From Natranaeroarchaeum aerophilus (GTDB lineage: Archaea; Halobacteriota; Halobacteria; Halobacteriales; Natronoarchaeaceae), in contig NZ_JAKRVY010000001.1 in assembly GCF_023638055.1 (NCBI RefSeq), forward strand, positions 1 through 64,000: a stretch of 64,000 nt of DNA. The letters run 5' to 3'. The notes beneath the pieces are model-generated. The model did not search any database. It was not told the DNA's origin and saw nothing but the letters and a program-made list of their open reading frames with translations. A program made the translations under genes and the position numbers. Numbering within the stretch: the first letter of the stretch is position 1; each line of letters begins with the position of its first letter. Positions 16,492 through 26,801 of the stretch are shown here, in pieces.

Positions 16492-17475
16492 TCAGTAGTC
16501 GGTGACGGTGTCCCAGTCGATTGACGCCTCGTGATCGTGGATGTCCTGCAAGATGTCCATCCCTTGATATCGGACGGTCTCGACCGTCAGACCCGGGCCG
16601 GTCACCTGGACCGGCTCCGGTGGCGTCAACCCCATCCGAATGTAGCAATCGCGCACCTGACAGACGAGGTGGTGGATGAGGAACTCCTTGAACTCCGCGA
16701 GCGTCTCACAGTCGTTCGGGATGACCTGCAGGATGGCGTCTGCCGTCCCCTCCACGTCGGCTTCCTCGCCGCGACGTTCGTTGATGCCGTCGTGATAGAG
16801 CCAGACGGTGTGAACACCGGAGACGTCCTGGATGAGCCGGTCGGTATCGAACGAGTCGAGAAGTTCCGGCACGTCGTGTTCTTCGGCGACCGACCGGATC
16901 GCCTCGAACCCGTTCTGTGTGGCGGCCACCGAGCCACCATCGGTCGCCAACTGTTCGACATCGTCGAGATACTCGAGAATGGTCGCATCCTCGTCGCCGA
17001 CGGCGTCGACCAGCGCCTGCTGGTCGTCCCGATCAAGGCCGAGGTAGACGTCCTGATTGTACTGGACGGATGCGCCAGCCGGTATCTCCTCCGGCAGGTC
17101 GAAGACCGGCTCGAGGTCGGTGTGGTGGCTTGCAGCCTGCTGGTGGAGGGTGCTGAAGTACTCGCCTAGTTGTTCGGGTGAGAGATCCGCCAGCACCAGC
17201 ATCGTCATCGCTACCCGGTCCGGGTGGATTCCCTCCTCGACGGTGTCGTAACCCCGCGTCGCCGCGGCGTAGTACTGCGCGTACGCCCGGGCGTTATTCG
17301 TGTGGAGGTTCTCCGAGTTTGTTCGTTCAACTGGATCGTCCGGGTAGCCGTCTTGCTCGTGGTATTCGATCTGACCGCCTTGTTTCTCTAACGTCAAGTT
17401 GTGCTCAATACCTTTGTTGTCAACGACATCAACTGCGATGTACTGCTCGTCTTCTGTAGGAATTGTTGCCTCCAT
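16492..17475 (-). CDS. Cassette partner protein 5, unrecognised ~320-aa family (class B)
   Basis: 327 residues and the most diverged member: DNKGIEHNL start, RTNSENLHTNNARAYAQYYA with only TRGYDT of the usual RERGY block, VYLGLDRDDQQALVDAV in the centre, and IHHLVCQVRDCYIRMGLTPP at the C-terminus. The class B tail ends DIHDHEASIDWDTV. It starts 2 nt after the stop of 17478-18791. Loss of the RERGY arginines while the HHxxCQxRDC motif is kept suggests that the latter is the functional centre. Confidence 0.7.
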   Translation of the reverse strand: MEATIPTEDEQYIAVDVVDNKGIEHNLTLEKQGGQIEYHEQDGYPDDPVERTNSENLHTNNARAYAQYYAAATRGYDTVEEGIHPDRVAMTMLVLADLSPEQLGEYFSTLHQQAASHHTDLEPVFDLPEEIPAGASVQYNQDVYLGLDRDDQQALVDAVGDEDATILEYLDDVEQLATDGGSVAATQNGFEAIRSVAEEHDVPELLDSFDTDRLIQDVSGVHTVWLYHDGINERRGEEADVEGTADAILQVIPNDCETLAEFKEFLIHHLVCQVRDCYIRMGLTPPEPVQVTGPGLTVETVRYQGMDILQDIHDHEASIDWDTVTDY

Positions 17476-17477
17476 GG

Positions 17478-18791
17478 CTACCTCCCACCCGCAAGTGGGT
17501 CCTCACCCGCGACAGACCTATCGAATTCGAGTTTCTCTGCGAGTTTGCTCACGAACTCGCCGCGACTCGAGAGTTCGTCGGCAACGGCTCCCGCCGACGG
17601 CGCACCATAGCCCATGCCCTTCTTGGCCCCTTCGGTCATCATGGTGACTGCGCCAGCGCCGAGCGCACCAACGGCAAGCGCCGGGAGTGTCCCACTGGCG
17701 GTGCCAGCTGCCAGACCGAGCGAACCAATCGTAGCCGCTCCAAGCCCACCAATCGCCAAGTCACCGTGTTCCTTGGCCGTGTTCGCCGCCGCCTGGGCGC
17801 CCCGGCGGCCCTGATTTCCAAGGATGCGGGCGACGTTGCCAGCGCCTTCCTTCGTACTGCTGAGCTTGTCTTTGAGGGCGTTCCAGCCGTTCCGAAGTTT
17901 CCCTGGTTCCTGGGACTCCGAGGAGTCGGTTGAATCCTGCTGATTCTCCAGTGCCGTGACGCGCTCGGTAAGTTCCTTGACGGTCTCGGTCAGATCACCG
18001 TCGCCACCTCCAGTTGGAAGTTTGTCCCGAATGGACATCCGCTGGATGTGCACGTCGGCACCCATCCGATTGACCACCAGCGGTTCCTCACCCGACAGGG
18101 CCTGCGCTGCGGCCTCGTCGGCCTCGCGCTCTAACTGCGGGTCAGGATCGATCTGCAGGCCGCCCTCCTTGGGCATCATGCTGATCGCCGCGACGCCGGT
18201 CTGCTGTTTGACGTGCGCTAACTCGTGCGCGAGCAGGTACTGTCCCTCGGGCGACTCCGGATTATACTCGCCGGAATTGAACGCGATCTTGTTCCCACAC
18301 GTGAACGCGCGGGCGTCGATGGCCTCGCACGCTTTGGTCGCGTCCGCGCCCGTGTGGATGCGGACGTCCGAGAAGTCCGCATCCATCCGGTCCTCGAGCG
18401 AGCGCTGAATGGAGCTCTCGAGGCGCATGCCTTCACCGCCGACGACGTCGAGGACGGGTTCCGGGATGTCTTCGGGGTCCGAAGTTGTTCCTTCGGTCGC
18501 CCGCTGGATGCGATGGTCTTCCATCTCCCGAGGCTTGCCCAGGTCTTCCGGCGGAACGCCCTCGTCGAGCCAGTCGTGCATGCGGCGACCGTATTTCTGC
18601 TCCTGCATCCGCAGCAGCGACAGCGTCTGGGCGTCCTCGACCTCGACGCCGTAGTGATCCGTTGCTGCCTCAAGCGTCCGCGGCTGGGTGTCCGGTGCGC
18701 CGCCAGCCTGGTCCGTCACGTGCTGGTGGGCCTGGAACCCACTCGAGGACATCGCGTCCTCGTCGTTCGAGCGAGAGGTTTTGAAACCCAT
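17478..18791 (-). CDS. eCIS core-domain (DUF4157) protein, full length (class B)
   Basis: 437 residues from the ATG at 18789-18791; this start is duplicated with its promoter at the window edge, so I prefer it to an upstream in-frame Met. A disordered N-terminus (1-~60) is followed by a conserved block (SLLRMQEQKYGRRMHDWLDE) also found in 9781, then RIQRATEG, the DUF4157 core with HELAH, and QIDPDPQLERE. The C-terminal part has a coiled-coil segment (LTETVKELTERVTALENQQ), then a long Gly/Ala-rich hydrophobic region (about residues 345-400) that could be membrane-inserting. It is the first gene of the five-cassette array. Confidence 0.87.
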   Translation of the reverse strand: MGFKTSRSNDEDAMSSSGFQAHQHVTDQAGGAPDTQPRTLEAATDHYGVEVEDAQTLSLLRMQEQKYGRRMHDWLDEGVPPEDLGKPREMEDHRIQRATEGTTSDPEDIPEPVLDVVGGEGMRLESSIQRSLEDRMDADFSDVRIHTGADATKACEAIDARAFTCGNKIAFNSGEYNPESPEGQYLLAHELAHVKQQTGVAAISMMPKEGGLQIDPDPQLEREADEAAAQALSGEEPLVVNRMGADVHIQRMSIRDKLPTGGGDGDLTETVKELTERVTALENQQDSTDSSESQEPGKLRNGWNALKDKLSSTKEGAGNVARILGNQGRRGAQAAANTAKEHGDLAIGGLGAATIGSLGLAAGTASGTLPALAVGALGAGAVTMMTEGAKKGMGYGAPSAGAVADELSSRGEFVSKLAEKLEFDRSVAGEDPLAGGR

Positions 18792-18840
18792 GTGTTGTGC
18801 TTGTCGGTTGTTTTTCACGTGTGTGCATATAATTATTGGC
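18663..18840. repeat. Direct repeat copy 2 (partner at 1-178)
   Basis: Matches 1-178 at constant offset. It contains the start of the 17478-18791 gene and, at about 18824-18838 on the minus strand, the AT-rich element CCAATAATTATATGC, a likely TATA box 35-45 nt before the ATG. The two copies bracket 18.66 kb holding the ATPase, sheath/tube and cassette genes. Confidence 0.85.
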
Positions 18841-18977
18841 ATCTGTGGATGTACAGAAGTCGGTGGGCGCCGTGGTATTCGGCAGTTCGACACCACACAG
18901 TGTCGCCGGGGAAGACCGCTCCCGGCCATCACTCCGCGGACCGATTCAGGAAAAGCGTGATCGCGTTCGAGTTCCGG

Positions 18978-20213
18978 CTACTGGTCGGGAACGACGTCCA
19001 CGAGCGTTTCGACCGAATCAGCCGCTTCGCTGAGGGTGTCGTCGGCGTCGACGACGTCGATCAATGAAGCGTCTCCTTCCAGCGTTTCCTGGAGGGCCGA
19101 GACCGCCTGCAGGTACGTCTCGTGTGAACTCTCGGTCGCGACGCCATCGAGTTCGTCGCTGATCTCGATCGCTCGCTCAAGCACGTCGTCGAGCTGGACC
19201 CGATAGGCCGCCTCGGTCTCCTCCTCGTCGAAGACGTCGTCCGAGGACGAGAGTGCGACCTCGCGTGCGAGTCGGCTGCCCGCCCCGCTATGTGGTTCGA
19301 GCCGGTCACTGAGCGCGTTGAAAAAGCGCCGCCTGTCGTTGATCGTCTTCCGGAGCGTGTACCGGACGACCGTCCGGCGTTCCTCCGCCAGCGCATCGAC
19401 GGTCGATTCGAGTTTGGCCATCCGTTCGTTGAGCGCCTCGACGTCGTCCGGCGGCGACTCCATCGGTTCGGTAACCGGCGTCTGGTGGGGATTATCGGTG
19501 TCCGTCAGGTGCGCCCCGAGCAGGCCGAACAGCAACTGTGGATCGTAGACGTACCGTGGCGACGGGGCGTCCGGATTTGCGCTCCAGCCCGTCGAGCCGG
19601 TCCGTTCGAATCCGCCCAGGTAGACGGCCGGGTCCCGGTCGGCGCTCACGTCCCGACGGTGGCGGTCGTGGTACTGGTCGACGAGCCGCCGACAGATGGT
19701 CTCCGGGGCGGCGTCGTCTTCGACGATGGCGTCGACGTCGGGCAGGATCGAGGACTCCTCCGGGGGCGACTCCCGGTGGGTGAGTTCGAAGCGCTCGACG
19801 AGGCGGTTCGGGACCGTCTCCCCGCTACCGTTGCTTTCGGGGACGGGGACCGGCTCGACGGCCGATTCGTCGTACTCCAGAAAGAGGTAGAGTTCGTCAC
19901 CGTTTGCGGGTGGCAACGACGTCGTCGTCGGCTGGTCGACGACGATCGGTCGCCCGTAGCCGTCGAGGGCGAGCCCCGGTTCGATCGTCACCTCGAGCCC
20001 GTCGTCGGTGTCCGACGGCGAATCGACGCCGAGACCCCGGACGATCCCCGAGCCGAAGAGATGGCGGGCGAGCGTCTGCAGGCGCTCGGTGTGGTATTCC
20101 CGCTCGGATTCCATCACCTGGGGCGTCATCAGTTTGCCCTCGAAGAAGCGGTTTTTCGCAAACTGCGAGAGGTCCACGTCGTCGCCGGAGGGATCCCATT
20201 TATTCCCGCGCAT
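18978..20213 (-). CDS. eCIS accessory protein with phage/eCIS-type N-terminal motif
   Basis: 411 residues. The N-terminus (FAKNRFFEGKLMTPQ, then a ESEREYHTERLQTLARHLFG segment and G-I-V-R-G-L-G-V) follows the pattern found in proteins of bacterial eCIS and Gram-positive tail-like clusters, where R-x-F-F-x-G-K-L-L-T is followed by a Y/H-rich helix and a G-V-V-x-G-L-x-V strand. An early beta-rich domain is followed by a largely helical region (residues ~230-410, including LNERMAKLESTVDALAEERR). It may be a baseplate-associated or cargo-recruiting protein. An AT-rich stretch around 20240-20255 could be its promoter. Confidence 0.65.
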   Translation of the reverse strand: MRGNKWDPSGDDVDLSQFAKNRFFEGKLMTPQVMESEREYHTERLQTLARHLFGSGIVRGLGVDSPSDTDDGLEVTIEPGLALDGYGRPIVVDQPTTTSLPPANGDELYLFLEYDESAVEPVPVPESNGSGETVPNRLVERFELTHRESPPEESSILPDVDAIVEDDAAPETICRRLVDQYHDRHRRDVSADRDPAVYLGGFERTGSTGWSANPDAPSPRYVYDPQLLFGLLGAHLTDTDNPHQTPVTEPMESPPDDVEALNERMAKLESTVDALAEERRTVVRYTLRKTINDRRRFFNALSDRLEPHSGAGSRLAREVALSSSDDVFDEEETEAAYRVQLDDVLERAIEISDELDGVATESSHETYLQAVSALQETLEGDASLIDVVDADDTLSEAADSVETLVDVVPDQ

Positions 20214-20396
20214 TATACCTTACAAGTGGAACAGTTCGTGACGTAATAAAAAACACGGTTTCGATATTTCGACCGACGACAGTGAGCCATGTTCGCTCCC
20301 TGGTCCGGTTGCAGGCGATCGGGACGGCGGTTCAACTAGACCCTACAAGAATGAAAGAAAGTCGGACTGTTCATGAGTATTGAGATTCACGACTAA

Positions 20397-22700
<2,304 letters not shown>

Positions 22701-22706
22701 CGTCGG

Positions 22707-24860
22707 TCAGTCGTCTCCGGCGGTGAGGTACGTCTCGCCACCGAGCTGCGTTTCGCCGAGAGCGAACGATTCGGTCCCCAGCGTCGTATTTCGTCCCAGA
22801 AAACTCGTCGGTCCGAGAACGAGGTCGTCCTCAAGGGAAAGCAGCGACGCGTCAACGTGGGCCGGCGTCTCCGTCTCGACGATGCGTTCGACCGCCTGCT
22901 CGTGATGCTGCTCGTCGAACGGGCCACAGAACACGACGAACGAGTGAGAGGTCGACAGCAGCGACCGATAGCTCTCGAGAGACGACCCATCGGAGAGCCC
23001 ATCAAGATCGCCTGGTTCAAGGAAGAACAGCCGATGGCCGCTCTCGATGGTTGCATTGGCGTCCACGTCGGGAGATTCGGGGGTGGCGGTGTGACTTAGG
23101 TAGAGTTCGATCATTTCCCGGAGTCCTCGACGCGTCCCCCGTCGACGGTAGAGTTCAGGGGCACGGTCGAGATACTCCCGTCTGGCGGGCGCCGGCCAGT
23201 CACGGTACTCGTCGGCGGCGATCCAGGATTCGAGCCAGTCGAGCGCCTCGGTCGGCGTGCCTGCCGGATCGAGATACTGCGTAAACGTCTCGAGCTCTCG
23301 GTCGATGTCGGTGAACGACGTTTCGAAGACTGAGAGGAACCGTTCGAGGAACACGGCCGACGTTTCGTCTTGTTGGTACAGCTCCGGTAGGTGCCGCAGG
23401 TAGGACGTCCGCGGGCAGAACGCGGTCAGGGATTCAACGTGCGGAGACGCGTCTGGCGTGCCGACGAGTTCGAGCGCGACGAACAGATATCGCCCGGTAG
23501 CGTCCTCCAGCAGTGCGTCGGCATCGTCGAGTCGTGTCTCTTTCCAGTTTGTCTCGATTTCCGTTTCGATGGCGTCGATCGCGGCGTCGCGGGCGGCTGA
23601 CACCTGCGAGTGCAACAGCGACGTCTCGTCAGCGATTGAGCAAGTATCGGCCATCACCAGCTCGGAGAGGCTCTCGATCCCGGCGTCGACGAGTCCTACT
23701 CGGACCGACGGGGAAAGCGTCGCGGCTACTTCGTCCGACGTCTCCTCCACCCAGACGAATTCCTGGTTCGATGCATCGTCTTCACCGGACGACCCGTTGT
23801 CCTCATTCGTTTCGGTCGTGATCGGGAACAACGTCGGCGTATCGGCCACTTGATACCGAATCCTGACTGTCGTGTCGACCGACGACCGGGCGATATCAAC
23901 CGCCACGCGATGCCACTCGAGACCGTCGGCACCGGAATCGTATCGATACAGTGCTGTCGCCCGATGATCATTCGTCCGCGGGTGGCGGCTGACCTCGTCG
24001 CGTTCGATCGCGAGAACGCACTCGTCGTCTGGGCCCGTGACGGCCGCGATGGTCGCATGTCCCTGCCGGTTCGTGCCGGCTGCTACTGCACGGACCGGCC
24101 CGTCGACCGTGGTGAACATCCCGAATGATCCGGACTCGTCGTTGTATTCGAGGAGGCCGTATCGCTCGTCCGGCAGCGTGGCCCCCAGAAAGATCCGGCC
24201 GTCGACCGCGGCAACGGCAGTCGGTTCGACGCGCTGGTCTTCAAATCGGATGGGAGGCTCCGTGATCGAGTCGAGTGGCCGTCCATCGGCGGGCGACAGC
24301 GCTCGAATTTGCGGGCCATCGCGGAGGTGCTCCAGGACAATCACTCGTTCGCCATCGCTCGCAACGTCGATCGGCTCCGTCGCGGACACGGGCGTCGGAC
24401 CCGAGACTCCGAATCGCCATAGCTGATCGTCGACGATCGCCACTGATCCATCTCTCGTCGTCGCGATGCGCGAAACCGACCCCAGTCCCGTCTCGATCGG
24501 GTCGATCGTTCGACGGGCCTCCGGGTGGATCCGGTGGACCGATCCCGTCGCCGGTTCGGCTACCGTGAGCGCTCCACTCGTTGCGTCCACGGCGTCCGGC
24601 GCCACGTCGCTTCCTGTCGGGATGAAGGTCCGCTGGGCCGTCCCTTCCTCATCGTACACGATGCCACGACCCGTCTCGGTGACGACCGCGATCCCGCAGT
24701 TCGGATCGACCGCGACATCACGGACGCCGGTTGCGATCGTGCGCGTTGAAACGTTCGTCGTCCGCGCGATGGAGACGCCGCCATCGCTAACCACCGCATT
24801 GTACAGCCCCCACTTGCGCCAATCGCGCGTACTCGTCGTTGTGATGGTAGAAAACGTCAT
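22707..24860 (-). CDS. gpI-like baseplate/tail protein with propeller-like N-terminal region
   Basis: 717 residues. The C-terminal third (YLRHLPELYQQDETSAVFLE, then FLSVFE, LDPAGTPTEALDWLESWIAA, RRREYLDRAPELYRRRGTRR and GLREMIELYLS) is the phage P2 gpI / eCIS tail-protein domain that links baseplate and fibres. The first ~300 residues contain recurrent short beta-rich units (VAVDPNCGIAVVTETG, IATTRDGSVAIVDDQLWRFG, VAAVDGRIFLGATLP) suggesting a beta-propeller. That region could bind a target surface, since no separate tail-fibre gene is visible. It is the last gene of the baseplate operon, 6 nt after the gene upstream. Confidence 0.82.
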   Translation of the reverse strand: MTFSTITTTSTRDWRKWGLYNAVVSDGGVSIARTTNVSTRTIATGVRDVAVDPNCGIAVVTETGRGIVYDEEGTAQRTFIPTGSDVAPDAVDATSGALTVAEPATGSVHRIHPEARRTIDPIETGLGSVSRIATTRDGSVAIVDDQLWRFGVSGPTPVSATEPIDVASDGERVIVLEHLRDGPQIRALSPADGRPLDSITEPPIRFEDQRVEPTAVAAVDGRIFLGATLPDERYGLLEYNDESGSFGMFTTVDGPVRAVAAGTNRQGHATIAAVTGPDDECVLAIERDEVSRHPRTNDHRATALYRYDSGADGLEWHRVAVDIARSSVDTTVRIRYQVADTPTLFPITTETNEDNGSSGEDDASNQEFVWVEETSDEVAATLSPSVRVGLVDAGIESLSELVMADTCSIADETSLLHSQVSAARDAAIDAIETEIETNWKETRLDDADALLEDATGRYLFVALELVGTPDASPHVESLTAFCPRTSYLRHLPELYQQDETSAVFLERFLSVFETSFTDIDRELETFTQYLDPAGTPTEALDWLESWIAADEYRDWPAPARREYLDRAPELYRRRGTRRGLREMIELYLSHTATPESPDVDANATIESGHRLFFLEPGDLDGLSDGSSLESYRSLLSTSHSFVVFCGPFDEQHHEQAVERIVETETPAHVDASLLSLEDDLVLGPTSFLGRNTTLGTESFALGETQLGGETYLTAGDD

Positions 24861-24866
24861 CAGTGG

Positions 24867-26798
24867 TTACCTCCGTGCTCGCTCCATCGATACACTGCAC
24901 TCCTCGACCGTAAATAGCGCCGTTTCGTCGATACGAACCGTACCGCCGTCCGTCGTGGCGCCGCCGTGAGCAGTAATCGAGATCGTCTCGACGTGATCGA
25001 CGGCGTCGACGCGCTCGATCACGTCGGTTAGCTCCGCCTTCGACAGTGGTCGTCCGAACGGCCAACCGGTCCCATCGTTGCCGTACAAGGGGTGGAGATG
25101 TGACGTCACCGCATCCTCGATGGCGACCTCGTAGCCACTCGCGGCGTACTGTGGCCTCACGGCACCCCGAACGTGGAGTTCGATCCTGACGTACCGGGGT
25201 TCCCGAACCCGGACGCGGTCGGTGATGAGCAGCCGATCGCGTAATCGCGTGCGGATCGTATCCAGAAATGGCTCACTCGGCATCGGGGCAGTCACGTCTT
25301 TCGGCGCGTGCGGGACCACGACGACGAGAGAGGGCGATTGATCGATCCAGACGCCTGTCCGCCCGATTCGCAATCCCGGCGTGGTGACGGCAAGCCGTCG
25401 ATAGTCCGATTCGGTGACTGCACGGGCTGGTTCCCGCAACTCCCGGCGAAGTCGGCGAAACGCTTCCTCGACGGTTTCGGCGTCACTGCCTCCGGACGCA
25501 GGCCCCAGCGGCCGAACCGGTACTGACACGGAGGACCCGGTCCCCGAAATCAGCTGCCGGTCGTCGGCGAGTTGCCAGACAGCATCCGCGGAAACGTTCG
25601 CTTCGGCACCGCCGCCGGCGACATAAGACGCGGTGACGGTCGCGTTCGACGCCGGAATCCGGCCCTGACTACCATCGCCGAAGACCACCTCGCTGGCCTC
25701 TCGGTCGAGGACGTAGTGTCGGTGGTCCGGTCCCGAGGCGTCGAAGTTTGGCACTTCGGTATACTCGACGCCGTCGACCTCGACCGTCGCCGAACGCACC
25801 GGTCGATGTTCGAAAGCGAACCGCTGACCACTGAGTACCGGTGACTCCCCACGCTCCTTTGCGGTGTCGACCCGGCGCAAGCGTTCGTCGGTTACGTCGA
25901 TCGAGTTTGTGGCCGGGACGGCGTTTGGCCAGATTCCGTCGAGCTGTGGAGGGATCTCCCAGCCATCCGTTCGGACCCGACAGCGGATCCAAGGCAGGTC
26001 GCCTGATATCGCCGCCGGCTCGCTGCCCACCGATGACGCCTCGCCATCGCTCGAGTGGACGAGTTCGACGACACCACTCCGGGAGAACGATCTGGTCCCG
26101 TCGACTCGCATCTTGAGGGGCCGCCAGTCGTCCCCCGGCAACCTGTAGGCCCAATCGAGGTCGACCGCCGGTTCGAACGGCGGGACGCCGTTTTCGGACG
26201 GATTCGGTGCCGGCAGATTGTCGTTGTGATACCCGAGCGCCAGTGTCATCGCATCGCCGCCCGCAAAGGGGTTCGTATCGAACCCGAGATAGAGCATCGC
26301 ACCTGCATCGGCCTCGCGGCCGAAGGGGCGATAAAACGACGAGACCGACTGGTTCGCTTCGGTATGATCGGTCAATTCGTCTTCAGTGAGCGTGAACACA
26401 CGCTCGACGGCTGCGTCCGTCAACACGGCATCCTCGTCGGTCTCGAACAGATGTCGCGTCGCCGTCTCGTCCGTGACCGCCAGCCGAGTGCCTGCCGATA
26501 ACCTGGTGCCAGCAGCCACTTCCGGCGCCTGGAACTGGACGGTCGCCGTCGCTGGCTGGGACAGACCAAGTCGGTCTCCCAACAACTGGAGATATTTGTG
26601 ACGATGATCGTCAGTTATCTGATCGAGCTGATAGACGTGTGTCTCGGTGAGCCACGCCAGGAGCTCGAGGATCGTGATCCCCGGATCGTGCGGGTTGAAG
26701 TCAGTCCAGGTGTCCGAATAGGCGGGGATGAGCTTTTTTGCCCGTTCGAGCAAATCGTCGTACGTTCGATCGTCGAGGTCGGGAACGTCGATACCCAT
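24867..26798 (-). CDS. Baseplate J / gp47-like wedge protein 1 (Afp11/12-like)
   Basis: 643 residues. The N-terminus LDDRTYDDLLERAKKLIPAY, followed by TDFNPHDPGITILELLAWLT and ETHVYQLDQI, is diagnostic for eCIS putative baseplate assembly proteins. The C-terminal half contains the baseplate-J core (VVFGDGSQGRIPASNATVTA, EAFRRLRRELREPARAVTES, DYRRLAVTTPGL). These proteins form the wedge ring around the spike. It lies 3 nt after the larger paralogue and 6 nt before the gpI-like gene. Confidence 0.9.
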   Translation of the reverse strand: MGIDVPDLDDRTYDDLLERAKKLIPAYSDTWTDFNPHDPGITILELLAWLTETHVYQLDQITDDHRHKYLQLLGDRLGLSQPATATVQFQAPEVAAGTRLSAGTRLAVTDETATRHLFETDEDAVLTDAAVERVFTLTEDELTDHTEANQSVSSFYRPFGREADAGAMLYLGFDTNPFAGGDAMTLALGYHNDNLPAPNPSENGVPPFEPAVDLDWAYRLPGDDWRPLKMRVDGTRSFSRSGVVELVHSSDGEASSVGSEPAAISGDLPWIRCRVRTDGWEIPPQLDGIWPNAVPATNSIDVTDERLRRVDTAKERGESPVLSGQRFAFEHRPVRSATVEVDGVEYTEVPNFDASGPDHRHYVLDREASEVVFGDGSQGRIPASNATVTASYVAGGGAEANVSADAVWQLADDRQLISGTGSSVSVPVRPLGPASGGSDAETVEEAFRRLRRELREPARAVTESDYRRLAVTTPGLRIGRTGVWIDQSPSLVVVVPHAPKDVTAPMPSEPFLDTIRTRLRDRLLITDRVRVREPRYVRIELHVRGAVRPQYAASGYEVAIEDAVTSHLHPLYGNDGTGWPFGRPLSKAELTDVIERVDAVDHVETISITAHGGATTDGGTVRIDETALFTVEECSVSMERARR

Positions 26799-26801
26799 CG
26801 A

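Noticed and set aside
17478-18932. Longer start (18932) for the first cassette's DUF4157 gene
   Set aside because: The extra 47 residues read across the TATA-like promoter, and the start at 18791 is the one duplicated with its promoter at the window edge.
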